Part shown: piece after piece, positions 33,700 to 42,294 of the stretch
How positions within the stretch are numbered: position 1 is the stretch's first letter
Layout of the letters: the number at the start of each line of letters is the position of its first letter
DNA from: VAXT01 sp963728535
GTDB lineage: Bacteria; Actinomycetota; Thermoleophilia; Gaiellales; Gaiellaceae
Assembly (NCBI GenBank): GCA_963728535.1
Contig: CAVSKK010000001.1
Location: forward strand, 2,356,001-2,420,000
DNA length: 64,000 nucleotides
Reading direction: 5' to 3'
The notes under the pieces: generated by a model
Databases searched by the model: none
What the model saw: the letters and a program-made list of their open reading frames with translations, nothing else
What the model was told of the DNA's origin: nothing
Position numbers and translations under genes: made by a program

Positions 33700-34815
33700 T
33701 CAGAGCGAGCGGTAGATCTCGTCCCAGACGCGGCCGACCGCGTCGAAGGAATAGCGCGCTGCGGCTCGCCTTGCGATCTCGGCCTGATCGAAGCGCCCGT
33801 AGTCGTCCAGCACACTCTCGATCGCCGCGGCAAGCCCCTCGGCGTCTCCGGGCTGGGCGAGCGCACCGTCGGAGCCGACAGCCTCGGGGACGCCGCCGAC
33901 ATCGGTGGCAACGACGGGGAGCCCGCAACACAGCGCCTCCAGGACTACGAGCGGCATGTTCTCGCTGAGGCTCGAGAGCACGAAGACGTCGGACGCCGCG
34001 AGCCGCGCTGCGATCTCGGGCGGCGTCGCGGCTCCGGCGAACGACACGCGCTCGTCTCCCAGCTCGGCGGCGAGTTGTCGCAGGTCCGGCGTCAGGGGGC
34101 CGTCGCCGATCAGCTCGAGCTTCAGCTTCGGCCGCCCGGCGGCGAGCGCCGCGAACGCCCGCAAGAGGACGTCCAGGCCCTTGACCTCGAGGTGCCGGGC
34201 GACGTTGACAAGCAGAGTCGGCTCCTCTCTCTGCGCTCCCGGGGTGAAATGGAAGACGTCGGTGTCGACCGTGTTCGGGACGATCCGAAAGCGGGCTCGC
34301 ACGCCGTAGCTCTCGATCGCACGCTGCAGGCGTTCGTTGACGGGGCAGACCAGCGCAGCCCGCCGGAAGGACGCCCGGGCCCGGCGGAGAGCGGCCGGCG
34401 TCATCAATCGGCGCGGCCACTCGCTCGAGTTTTCGGTGATGACGACCGGCCGTCGAAGGAGCCTGCCGGCGAGGACCGCGGGCCAGCCCATCCGGTGGAT
34501 GTGGGCGTGGAGCACGTCAACGGGTGTGCCTTCCCGTCGCAGCCGGCGTGCGACCTCGAGGGCGCCGAGCAGATAGGAGACCCTGACGGTGGAGGGCCGG
34601 TAAGCGAGCCGAAAGACGCGGAGCGCGCCGTCCCGCTCTTCGGCGAGCGTGAAGAAGCCGCGCACGTCATCGCGAGGGCCCTCGTCGACGAGGACCACCA
34701 CTCGGTGCCCCTGGGCCGCTGCCGCTCGGGCATGGTCGCGCACGAACGGGCCCGAAAGCGGCTGGGCCGCCGTGGGGTACCACGCCGGCAGCACGAGCAC
34801 CGTCAGCGCGCTCAC
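33700..34815 (-). CDS. GT4-family glycosyltransferase
   Basis: The 371-residue GT-B enzyme has WYPTAAQPLSGPFVRDHA at the start, DVLHAHIHRMGWP, and donor-domain LLVNVARHLEVKGLDVLL. SLSENMPLVVLEALCCGLPVV carries the catalytic E-x7-E. It fits exopolysaccharide-type GT4s. GTG 34815 overlaps the TGA of the flippase gene (GTGA), so it is read as part of the minus-strand operon 38507-33700 that also holds two more GT4s. Confidence 0.85.
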   Translation of the reverse strand: MSALTVLVLPAWYPTAAQPLSGPFVRDHARAAAAQGHRVVVLVDEGPRDDVRGFFTLAEERDGALRVFRLAYRPSTVRVSYLLGALEVARRLRREGTPVDVLHAHIHRMGWPAVLAGRLLRRPVVITENSSEWPRRLMTPAALRRARASFRRAALVCPVNERLQRAIESYGVRARFRIVPNTVDTDVFHFTPGAQREEPTLLVNVARHLEVKGLDVLLRAFAALAAGRPKLKLELIGDGPLTPDLRQLAAELGDERVSFAGAATPPEIAARLAASDVFVLSSLSENMPLVVLEALCCGLPVVATDVGGVPEAVGSDGALAQPGDAEGLAAAIESVLDDYGRFDQAEIARRAAARYSFDAVGRVWDEIYRSL

Positions 34816-36176
34816 CGAGGGCTTGGCCGGCTGCGGAAGAAGCGGCCTCGTGCGAGGCGGGCTGCGTCCCGGTAGTCCGCCACGTCCAGGCGGGTTGGTG
34901 CGAACGACTCGCGAATGCCGAGTGTGACGACCCGCCGAAAGTACGCCCACGTCACGAGCGCCGTGAACCCGTAGGAGACACTCGACGCGATCGCCGCCCC
35001 GTAGCTCCCGAACGCCGGGATCAGCGCGAAGTAGAGGGCGAGCGTCAGCGGCATCGTGAGCGCGCTGACGTAGAGGGCATAGCGCGGGTAGCCGCGCCCT
35101 GCGACGACAGAAGAGAGGATCTTCCCGATCCCGAGGAGGAGGACACCCGGCAGGAGGATGAAGCCGAGCGGGATCGTCTCGTGGAACGCGTCTCCGTAGA
35201 GGATCGGAACGCCGACGACGAGCAGCGCGCTCACGGCGAGTGCGGTTGGCAGCATCAGGAGCACGCCGTGCCTCAGCGCCTTCGCGAGGGCGTCGTCGGG
35301 TACCCGTGAGTCCAGCTCGCCCGTGAGCGCCGCCTCCTCGAGGCTCGCCGTGCGTGGGAAGAGGACCGTCTGGAGCGCCTGCGGCAGGACCCACGCGATG
35401 CCGGTGATCGTGAGCGCGACCGAGTAGACGCCGACGTCTCCGGCGGCGGCGAAGCCGGCGAGAATGACGACGTCGACCCGGTAGTTCAGCTGCTGGAGCA
35501 GGTTCGCGCCCCAGCTTTGCAGGCCGAAACGAAGAGCGCGCGCAAGCGAGCCGCCACTGTCGGGGGTCTCGTCGCGCCGCGCTTCGTCCAAGAGCAGCCT
35601 GGCCGCTAAAGCGGCGCCCACGAGTGCCGAGACGAGGATCCCGATCGCAGCACCGGTAAGGCCGAACGGAATGGCGAGCCCCGCTCCGACGACGAGGAGC
35701 GCTGCGGCATGTGCGATCAGCAGCAACGCGTACGCCTCGTAGCGCTCCCGCGCGAGCATGATCGCCGCGGCATATTCGTAGGCGATGACCGCCGGCAGGC
35801 TGGCCAGCGCGATCAGCGCGACGGCGAACTCGATCCCATCGAACACGGTCTCGCGCAGCAGGGCGAAGACGCCAAGGCCCACCAGGGCTCCGGCAAGGCC
35901 GAGAACGAGAGCCACGCGATAGCTCGTCCGGAAGGCGTGGGCCACCGACCAGCGCCGCCTGCTCACCTCGTACGTGATGCCTGCGTGCAGGCCGAGCGAA
36001 ACCACCATCGAGGCGATGCCGACGAGCGTCACGAGAAGGGCAAACCGCCCAGTTCCCGACGGGCCGATCGTTCTCGCGAGGACGACGCTCAGGGCTGCGG
36101 CGGCAATCAGCGGCCCCGCCTGGGCGAGCACCGACATGGCCGCACCCGCCCCGAGGTGTCGCCGCGGCGCGCTCAT
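34812..36176 (-). CDS. Wzx-like polysaccharide flippase
   Basis: The 454-residue protein has about twelve to fourteen membrane helices and the Polysacc_synt opening (SVLAQAGPLIAAAALSVVLA, then GPSGTGRFALLV). A pair of charged residues in the middle (NLLQQLNYRVDVVIL) is common in Wzx proteins. It would flip lipid-linked oligosaccharide made by the three GT4s with which it is co-transcribed. ATG 36176 overlaps the upstream GT4 stop (ATGA). Its architecture is closer to the flippase at 60019 (both have GPSGxGxFA) than to that at 12933. Confidence 0.85.
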   Translation of the reverse strand: MSAPRRHLGAGAAMSVLAQAGPLIAAAALSVVLARTIGPSGTGRFALLVTLVGIASMVVSLGLHAGITYEVSRRRWSVAHAFRTSYRVALVLGLAGALVGLGVFALLRETVFDGIEFAVALIALASLPAVIAYEYAAAIMLARERYEAYALLLIAHAAALLVVGAGLAIPFGLTGAAIGILVSALVGAALAARLLLDEARRDETPDSGGSLARALRFGLQSWGANLLQQLNYRVDVVILAGFAAAGDVGVYSVALTITGIAWVLPQALQTVLFPRTASLEEAALTGELDSRVPDDALAKALRHGVLLMLPTALAVSALLVVGVPILYGDAFHETIPLGFILLPGVLLLGIGKILSSVVAGRGYPRYALYVSALTMPLTLALYFALIPAFGSYGAAIASSVSYGFTALVTWAYFRRVVTLGIRESFAPTRLDVADYRDAARLARGRFFRSRPSPR

Positions 36177-37276
36177 CGTCGCTCCTCCTGCACGACCTTC
36201 CGGTACAGCGCGTCGATCCGGGCTGCGCTACGCGCCGGGTCGAGCTCTTCGACCGCCAGTTTCCGGCCCGCGGCGCAGAGCTTCGCCGCGAGGTCGCCAT
36301 CGTCGAGCACGCGAAGGATCGCCTCTGCGACTGCGTCGGCGACGAGGGGCGCGAGCAGCGCTTGGCCTTCCGGAGCCAGCTCGTCACGCGCCCACGGCAG
36401 GTCGGAGACGACGACCGGTCGCCCACAGGCGAGCGCCTCCCACACGCTGCGAGGCGAGCTGTCGCTGGACGGGATCGAGACGACGACGTCGGCCGCGCGA
36501 TAGACGTCCGGTAGCTGCTCAAACGGAACGTTGCCGAGCACGATCACCGCGTCCGTGATACCCAGCCGGTTGATTGGCGCGTCGAGCGCCGGCGGCAGGC
36601 TCGTGTGCGGATGCTTGAGCAGAAGTCGCGCATCGGGTCGTCGCTTATGCACCTCGGCGAACGCGTCGAGTAGGAGCTCCGGGTTGTAGATCGGGCTAAG
36701 CCCGCGCACGCTCGCGACGACCGGGCCGTTCGGGGGTATTCCAAGTGCCTCCCGGGCAGCGTGCGGCTCGCCTGGGGAGAAGCTGTCGAGGTCGAGGCCC
36801 CAGCGGAGGAGCTCGATCGGCACGTCCCGGGTTGCGAGCGCCCGCGATTCGCGCACGAGCTCGGCCGAGTCGGCGAGGACGAGAGCCGACGCGTCGAGCG
36901 CACGGCGCGAACGGCGCCTGCCCATTCCGCCGGCCCCGAGGACATCCGAGCCCCAGGCCGAGCAGACGAGCGGTCTCAACCGCTCCCGCGCTGCCATCCA
37001 GCCGTATTCCGCCAGGTAGTGGGCATGCACGAGGTCTGGCTTGACCCTCGCCGCCACCCGGCCAAGCTCCCGGCTCATGATCAGCCCGCGCAGCGGTGGG
37101 GGCGCCGCCGCGTGCAGGCGGTGCGTGGGAACGGTCAGCTCGAGCTCCGGCACCTGCGGCGCGGCCCGACCTGCAACGTGCACGTCGTGACCGGCGGCGA
37201 CCACCGACTTTGCCCAGGCCTCTACGTGAGGCGAGTTCAGCCAGCCTGCTACGAGCACGCGCAGCCGGTCAGCCAC
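36173..37276 (-). CDS. GT4-family glycosyltransferase
   Basis: The 367-residue GT-B enzyme has VLVAGWLNSPHVEAWAK, DLVHAHYLAEYGWMA, CSAWGSDVLG, and donor-side VASVRGLSPIYNPELLL with SSPRSVWEALACGRPVVV. The N-terminal GWLNSPH and the SAWGSD motif place it with capsular GT4s of the WcaL/ExoU-like type, but the sugar is unknown. GTG 37276 lies 8 bp inside the 3' end of the preceding GT4 gene. Confidence 0.83.
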   Translation of the reverse strand: MADRLRVLVAGWLNSPHVEAWAKSVVAAGHDVHVAGRAAPQVPELELTVPTHRLHAAAPPPLRGLIMSRELGRVAARVKPDLVHAHYLAEYGWMAARERLRPLVCSAWGSDVLGAGGMGRRRSRRALDASALVLADSAELVRESRALATRDVPIELLRWGLDLDSFSPGEPHAAREALGIPPNGPVVASVRGLSPIYNPELLLDAFAEVHKRRPDARLLLKHPHTSLPPALDAPINRLGITDAVIVLGNVPFEQLPDVYRAADVVVSIPSSDSSPRSVWEALACGRPVVVSDLPWARDELAPEGQALLAPLVADAVAEAILRVLDDGDLAAKLCAAGRKLAVEELDPARSAARIDALYRKVVQEERR

Positions 37277-38507
37277 GGGTCGCCTCGTCGAGCACCTCGG
37301 CCAGGCGCGCCGCGTTGGCCTGGCGTGAGTACTGCTCGAAGACGTTGGCACGCACCTGCTCCTGGTCGGGCAGGCCGGCGTCTTCCCAGCGCCGCCACAA
37401 CGTCAGGAGGGCCTGCTCGATTGCCTCCTCGTCGTCGGGCTCCGCGTTGACGCCCGCGTCCCATTCGGCTACCAGCCGACTCGCGAGATTGTCCGGGCGC
37501 GCGAGGCACAGGAGGGGCCGGCCCGACGCGAGGTACTCGAAGAGCTTGCCCGAGGGAGCGAGGCTCGAGCTGGGCACGTAGAAGAGCAACGCCGTCGCTG
37601 CGCGCATCTCCGCTACGGCCTGCGCGTGGGGTACGTACCCAGTGGTCTCGACGCGGATTCCCGGCGGCGGCGCGAAACCTGGGATCCAGACCGAGCCGAC
37701 GAACCGGACCTCGATCCGCTCGGCGTCGATCGTGCCCCGCTCGGCAAGCGAGGCCAGTACGCGTAGAGCAGCCGCCGGGTTGATGGAGTCGTAGAGCGAC
37801 CCGATGAACGAGAGGACGAAGCGGTCGTTCGGCGGTCCCGGGAGCTCCGAGCGGAAGTCGGCCGGGTCGACGCCGTTGACGATCTCCACGCGGCGCGAGT
37901 CACCAGGCGGCAGCCCGGCGAGCTCGAAGTAGTCGGCAACCACGACGACCCGTGCGGCTCGGGACGTGATCGCCCGCTCGGCCCGCTCGGCGAGCGCGGG
38001 CAAGGGACGTGGCAGGTCGGCGAGGTGGGGGTTCGCCGCCCATTCGTCGCGGAAGTCCGCGACCCAGGGAATCCCTGTTAGTCGAGACACGAGCATGGCG
38101 ACGATGTGGCTGCCGTACGGAGCGGAGGTCGAGTAGATCACGTCGGGGCGATCGCGCCGGGCTGCGCGCATGGCGGCGATGAACGCGAACGGCGCCCAGC
38201 CGAGGCCGTTGTCGGGCCAGAGCACGAACCAGCGCAGGCGCTTGAGCCTCAGCTTGTAGAGCGCGATCGACAGGTAGCGGGCGAGCGGCAGAGCGGCCGT
38301 CCGAACCACCCTCGTCGAAGGCGGTACTTCCGCGAGCAGCGTCTCGTCCCGGGCGCCGTAGACGCGAGAGCGGGTCGAGATGACGGTTGCGTCCCAGCCC
38401 AGCGGCTCGAGATAGCGAACGAACTTCAAGGTCCGCTGGACGCCGGCGCCCGCGATCGGCGGGAAGTAGTACACCAGCAACAGGGCGCGCCGCCGGCTCT
38501 CTTTCAA
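37269..38507 (-). CDS. GT4-family glycosyltransferase (WbuB-like)
   Basis: The 412-residue enzyme opens with LLVYYFPPIAGAGVQRTLKF and has WVADFRDEW and PSGKLFEYLASGRPLL. These are the same three blocks as in the GT4s at 27831 and 58860. It is the first gene of a four-gene minus-strand operon (three GT4s and a flippase). TTG 38507 is the best start because the catalytic domain begins within ten residues. I found no convincing -10 or ribosome-binding site for it in the 67 bp before the divergent GT2. Confidence 0.83.
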   Translation of the reverse strand: MKESRRRALLLVYYFPPIAGAGVQRTLKFVRYLEPLGWDATVISTRSRVYGARDETLLAEVPPSTRVVRTAALPLARYLSIALYKLRLKRLRWFVLWPDNGLGWAPFAFIAAMRAARRDRPDVIYSTSAPYGSHIVAMLVSRLTGIPWVADFRDEWAANPHLADLPRPLPALAERAERAITSRAARVVVVADYFELAGLPPGDSRRVEIVNGVDPADFRSELPGPPNDRFVLSFIGSLYDSINPAAALRVLASLAERGTIDAERIEVRFVGSVWIPGFAPPPGIRVETTGYVPHAQAVAEMRAATALLFYVPSSSLAPSGKLFEYLASGRPLLCLARPDNLASRLVAEWDAGVNAEPDDEEAIEQALLTLWRRWEDAGLPDQEQVRANVFEQYSRQANAARLAEVLDEATRG

Positions 38508-38560
38508 GCGCGTGAGTCGACGACGACAGGGCTGCCGACGGTGAGGGCGGGCACAGACGT

Positions 38561-38566
38561 GAGAAT
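38561..38566 (+). promoter_or_regulatory. Weak -10 element GAGAAT, membrane GT2 gene
   Basis: GAGAAT ends 8 nt before ATG 38575 and favours that start over the in-frame GTG 38569. It matches TANNNT only at A2 and T6. Confidence 0.3.
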
Positions 38567-38574
38567 ACGTGGCG

Positions 38575-39702
38575 ATGCTGGTGGCAAAGGTCGTCTTCTG
38601 GGTTTCGCTCGCCCTGCTTGTCTGGACGCACGTCGGCTATGCGCTCGCCGCCGCCGTCGGTGCCCGGTTGCGCCTTCGCCGTGTGAGCGAGGCGGACATC
38701 GAGCCGTCGGTCACCGTCGTCGTCGCCGCGCACAACGAGGAGGACGTCATCGAGGCCCGCGTGCGGAACCTGCTCGAGCTCGACTACCCGGCCGACCGGC
38801 TCGAGGTCGTCGTCGCTTCCGATGCCTCTGCAGACGGCACCGACGAGATCGTCGAGCGCCTCGCCGCGCAGGATCCCCGGGTGAAGCTCGTCCGGTGCCC
38901 GCGGGGCGGCAAGGTGGCGGCACAGAACCGCGGCGTCCAGGAGTCGACCGGCGAGATCGTGGGCTTTTCCGATGCGAACGCGACCTGGCAGCCCGGCGCG
39001 CTGCGCCTGCTCGTGCGGAGCTTTGCCGACCCGGCTGTCGGCTATGTCTCCGGCCGCGCCTCGTATGAGGCCGCGGACGGGACGAATCGCGAGGGCGCGT
39101 ACTGGCGGTTCGAGCTCTGGCTGCGGATGCAGGAATCGCGGCTCGGCTCGATCACCGCCGGGAACGGTCCCATCTACGCTGTTCGCCGTTCGGACTGGAT
39201 CGAGCTCGAGCCGTGGTGCGGCCACGACCTCGGGCTTCCATATCTGATGGTGCGCCGCGGTCGTCGTGCCGTCTACGATCCCGACGCGGTTTCCGTCGAG
39301 AAGCCCTCACGGGACATCGAGGACGAGTACCAGCGGAAGGTGCGCATGCTGCGCGGGGCCTGGGTGCACGTCTTCCGCGGCATGCTGCGCCGGGTCGGGC
39401 CGCTGTACTTCGTCGAGCTCGTGTCGCACCGGCTGTTGCGGTACGGGAGCGGAATCCTGCACGTGCTGCTGCTCGTTTCGAGCGCCGTGCTCGTCGGGGA
39501 AGGCTGGGCCTACCAGACCGTGCTCGCCGCTCAGCTCCTATGGCTCCTGCTCGCTGGAGCCGGCCGTCTGCGGCTACCGATCCCGGGCGCCGGCCTGGCC
39601 TACTACTACCTCGTCGTCACGTGGGCGACGCTGGCCGGTCTCGCGCGCTACGTCCGCTTCGGGCCGCCGCTGCTCTGGGAGCGGATCGAGGGCACGAGGT
39701 GA
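38575..39702 (+). CDS. Membrane GT2 glycosyltransferase (BcsA/HAS-like topology)
   Basis: The 375-residue protein has one N-terminal helix, a GT2 domain and three C-terminal helices. VVVASDASADGTDE binds nucleotide, VGFSDANATW is the DxD-equivalent, and EDEYQRKVRMLRG takes the place of the QxxRW motif of processive synthases. Such proteins synthesise or extend glycan at the membrane. The start is ATG 38575; GTG 38569 would add two residues. It overlaps the next gene, a sugar-phosphate transferase, as GTGA, so initiation and an early transfer step are coupled. Confidence 0.82.
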   Translation: MLVAKVVFWVSLALLVWTHVGYALAAAVGARLRLRRVSEADIEPSVTVVVAAHNEEDVIEARVRNLLELDYPADRLEVVVASDASADGTDEIVERLAAQDPRVKLVRCPRGGKVAAQNRGVQESTGEIVGFSDANATWQPGALRLLVRSFADPAVGYVSGRASYEAADGTNREGAYWRFELWLRMQESRLGSITAGNGPIYAVRRSDWIELEPWCGHDLGLPYLMVRRGRRAVYDPDAVSVEKPSRDIEDEYQRKVRMLRGAWVHVFRGMLRRVGPLYFVELVSHRLLRYGSGILHVLLLVSSAVLVGEGWAYQTVLAAQLLWLLLAGAGRLRLPIPGAGLAYYYLVVTWATLAGLARYVRFGPPLLWERIEGTR

Positions 39703-40298
39703 ACCGCGGGCTCGACGCCGTCGGAGCCTCGCTCGGCCTCGCGCTCGCGAGCCCGCTGCTGGCGGTGGCCGCGCTTGCAATCAAGCTCGAGGACCGCGGC
39801 CCGGCGCTCTATCGGCAGCGAAGGGTGGGTCGGGGCGGCCGCGAGTTCGAGCTCGTCAAGCTGCGGACGATGGTCGTCGGCGCAGAGCAGCAGGGCGCCG
39901 GGTGGGCGGTCAACCGCGGCGATCCGCGCATCACCCGAGTCGGTCGCGTCCTCCGTCGGCTGTCTCTCGACGAGCTGCCCCAGCTCTGGAACGTCGTTCG
40001 CGGGGAAATGAGCCTCATCGGCCCGCGGCCGACGCTCGCGTACCAGGTCGAGCAGTACACGCCACGGCAGCGGAAGCGTCTCGACGTCAAGCCGGGGATC
40101 ACCGGCTGGGCGCAGATCCACGGCCGTGCCGCCCTGCCCTGGGAAGAGCGGATCGAGCTCGACGTCTGGTACGTCGAGAACCGCTCACCGAGGCTTGACC
40201 TGAAGATCCTGCTGCGGACGCCGCGCGCGCTGATCAGTGGGACCTACAAGGGCGACACTGGGGGCTGGCGGGCGAGCGGCGCCCGAAAAAGGCCCTAA
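39699..40298 (+). CDS. Short monotopic sugar-1-phosphate transferase (PglC/EpsL-like)
   Basis: The 199-residue protein has one N-terminal re-entrant helix and the bacterial sugar transferase block: KLRTMVVGAEQQ, DELPQLWNVVRGEMSLIGPRP (its Asp-Glu at the active site) and KPGITGWAQIHGRA. It lacks the N-terminal membrane domain of WbaP-type enzymes. It transfers a sugar-1-phosphate from a nucleotide sugar to undecaprenyl phosphate, the first committed step of glycan assembly. A second, long initiator is encoded at 46153, so this locus may start two different glycans. Confidence 0.88.
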   Translation: MNRGLDAVGASLGLALASPLLAVAALAIKLEDRGPALYRQRRVGRGGREFELVKLRTMVVGAEQQGAGWAVNRGDPRITRVGRVLRRLSLDELPQLWNVVRGEMSLIGPRPTLAYQVEQYTPRQRKRLDVKPGITGWAQIHGRAALPWEERIELDVWYVENRSPRLDLKILLRTPRALISGTYKGDTGGWRASGARKRP

Positions 40299-40345
40299 TA
40301 GAGGTTCGCTCCACCTCCTCCCCGCTGCGATCGTACTGAGAAAGA

Positions 40346-40359
40346 TGTGACACGTGTGA
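40346..40359. promoter_or_regulatory. Short palindrome and repeat in an AT-richer spacer
   Basis: In the 131-bp gap 40299-40429, TGTGA occurs twice as a direct repeat (40346-40350 and 40355-40359) around the palindrome ACACGTGT (40350-40357). The spacer is less GC-rich than its surroundings. It could bind a regulator, but it is not a CRP-type TGTGA-N6-TCACA site. Confidence 0.35.
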
Positions 40360-40395
40360 AACGCATTTGCGCCGGAATCGTGACGTTTCCTGAGG

Positions 40396-40408
40396 GGCGG
40401 TTTCCGCC
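40396..40408. repeat. GGCGG-TTT-CCGCC hairpin upstream of ATP-grasp gene
   Basis: A 5-bp perfect stem with a TTT loop sits 8 bp before the TACCCT box. It is too short and lacks a U-tract for a terminator call. Confidence 0.3.
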
Positions 40409-40415
40409 GAGTCGT

Positions 40416-40421
40416 TACCCT
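40416..40421 (+). promoter_or_regulatory. -10 element TACCCT, ATP-grasp/Wzz operon
   Basis: TACCCT ends 8 nt before GTG 40430, predicting a leaderless message for the three-gene operon 40430-43235. Confidence 0.55.
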
Positions 40422-40429
40422 CTTTCGCC

Positions 40430-41434
40430 GTGACGGCCGTCCTCTTCACCTGTGCAGGGCAACGCGTGGACATCGTCTCGGCTTTCGGACGGGCCGGCGC
40501 GACGACCGTTGCCGTGGACCTCAACCCGCTCGCGCCTGCGCTCTACCACGCCGACCGCTACGAGCTCGTCGTCCGCGTGGACGACCCGGGCTACGTGTCC
40601 CAGCTCACGGAGCTCGTCTCCGAGCACGGCATCGACCTCGTCGTCCCGCTCACCGACCTCGACCAGCTGATCCTCGCGGGCGCACGCGACGAGCTCGGCG
40701 CCGCCCTCCTCCTCTCGCCTTTCGACGTGGCCGAGCGCATGGGCGACAAATACCTCGCGCACGAGACCTTCGAGGCGCTCGGAATCCCGTCGCCTGCGAG
40801 CTGGTTGCCCGAGAAGCTCCCGGCGCACCTCGACTTTCCCGTGCTCGTCAAGGCCCGCGAGGGCTTCGGCTCGCGCCACATCTACCGCGCCGAGGATCGC
40901 GAGGAGCTCGATTTCCATCTCGCACGGACGCCCGTTCCCTCCTTCGTCCAGGCCCACTGCCGCGGCGAGGAGTTCTCGATCGACGTCTTCAGCGACTTCG
41001 ACGGCCGCTGCCTGAATGCGATTCCGCGAACGATGATCGAGTCGAAGGGCGGCGAATCGATCAAAGGGATGACGATCAAGGACTGGGACCTGATCGAGCA
41101 CGGCCGGCGCATCGCCGAGGCGCTGCCGATCTGGGGACCCGCGAACATCCAGTGCTTCCGCGAGCCGGACGGGACGCTCCTCGTCACCGACGTCAACCCG
41201 CGCTTCGGCGGAGCCTTCCCGCTCCCTCTCGCAGCAGGCAGCCGCTATCCGGAGCTCGCGCTCGCGCTTGCGACCGGAGAGCGGCCCGAGCCGGCCGTCG
41301 GCGAGTTCCTCGAGGGCGTCGTGATGACACGCTTCTTCTCCGACCTTTGCCTGACCGAGGGCGCTGACAGACGGCTCGAGCCGTTCGCCGAGGAGCTGCC
41401 CGAGCCGGTTGCGAGCGAGCCGGGCGAGGCATGA
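40430..41434 (+). CDS. ATP-grasp protein, CarB/PylC-like
   Basis: The 334-residue protein has VLFTCAGQRVDIVSAF at the start, VLVKAREGFGSRHIY as the ATP loop, EEFSIDVFSDFDG and VTDVNPRFGGAFP with the metal-binding Asp and Asn. This is the short CarB-like ATP-grasp type often found in polysaccharide clusters, where it probably links a carboxylate to an amine on a sugar. It differs from the ligase at 19374 in the N-terminal domain. GTG 40430 is preceded by a TACCCT box. The stop overlaps the Wzz-like gene as ATGA. Confidence 0.78.
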   Translation: MTAVLFTCAGQRVDIVSAFGRAGATTVAVDLNPLAPALYHADRYELVVRVDDPGYVSQLTELVSEHGIDLVVPLTDLDQLILAGARDELGAALLLSPFDVAERMGDKYLAHETFEALGIPSPASWLPEKLPAHLDFPVLVKAREGFGSRHIYRAEDREELDFHLARTPVPSFVQAHCRGEEFSIDVFSDFDGRCLNAIPRTMIESKGGESIKGMTIKDWDLIEHGRRIAEALPIWGPANIQCFREPDGTLLVTDVNPRFGGAFPLPLAAGSRYPELALALATGERPEPAVGEFLEGVVMTRFFSDLCLTEGADRRLEPFAEELPEPVASEPGEA

Positions 41435-42294
41435 GCACGAAGCAACCGACAGAGCCGGACCTCGACGCCGAGCGCGAGGTGGACATTGGCCACTACCTGG
41501 ACGCGCTCGTCGCGCGCTGGTGGCTTCCGCTCGCAGGGCTCGTCGTCGGTGTTGCCCTCGGCTACCTGCTTGCGCTCGGGGGCAACCAGGTCTTCCGCTC
41601 TGAAGCGACCGTGTACGTCGGGACGCCGTTCAGCCCCGGCGGCGGCGCCCCGGTTCAAGGCCTCGCCACGAACCCGAACACGGTCGCTCGCATCGCCCGT
41701 GGGCAGGAAACGCTCCAGGCGGTTTCGTCGGAGTCCGGAATGTCCGTCCGAGATCTTCGGGCAGGTGTCTCCACCCGAGCGATCAGGAGCGGTGTTGCCA
41801 AGACGGCTCCCAACCAGCTCTACGTCGTCTCGGTGAAGGGAAGCCACAAGGACGAGGTCAACAAGGCAACCGCCGCCATCGCCGAGCGGGTCGTGCAAGG
41901 AGTCGGCGGCTACGCGAGGCTGAAGCGCAAGACGTTCCAGGAGTTGCTCGCCTCCGACGATCGCCAACTCGCGGCGATCGACCAGCAGATGAAGACGGTT
42001 CAGGCGGAGCTGGACCGGGCCTCGGGCTCGGAGCGGCTGACCCTCGCCACGTTGCTCCTGACGGCGGAGCAGCGGCGCGGGACGTTGGAGCAGGACCGTC
42101 TCCAGGCTCGGCAGCTGCTCGCCCTCGCGGAGCAGGTCGAGCTGCCCAGCATCCTCGACCGCGGCGCAGCGACCAAGACGACCGCGCGCAGCACGCGGAA
42201 CTCGATGGCGGTCGCGGGCCTGATCGGGCTCATTCTCGGCCTCCTGGCCGCGCTCTTCTGGGAGCCGATCGTCGCGCGCACCGGCCGCCGGTAA
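41431..42294 (+). CDS. Wzz-like chain-length/co-polymerase protein
   Basis: The 287-residue protein has membrane helices near 30-53 and 258-280, flanking a periplasmic region with a long coiled-coil (about 145-235, with QQMKTVQAELDR). This is the Wzz/polysaccharide co-polymerase layout. The short cytoplasmic tail (GRR) has no Walker motifs or tyrosine cluster, so it is not a BY-kinase fusion. It would set glycan length together with one of the Wzy-like proteins. It overlaps the ATP-grasp gene by 4 bp and the next GT2 by 1 bp. Confidence 0.8.
   Translation: MSTKQPTEPDLDAEREVDIGHYLDALVARWWLPLAGLVVGVALGYLLALGGNQVFRSEATVYVGTPFSPGGGAPVQGLATNPNTVARIARGQETLQAVSSESGMSVRDLRAGVSTRAIRSGVAKTAPNQLYVVSVKGSHKDEVNKATAAIAERVVQGVGGYARLKRKTFQELLASDDRQLAAIDQQMKTVQAELDRASGSERLTLATLLLTAEQRRGTLEQDRLQARQLLALAEQVELPSILDRGAATKTTARSTRNSMAVAGLIGLILGLLAALFWEPIVARTGRR

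Noticed and set aside
40346..40359. CRP-like binding site
   Set aside because: The TGTGA copies are in direct, not inverted, orientation and the spacing is wrong for CRP.
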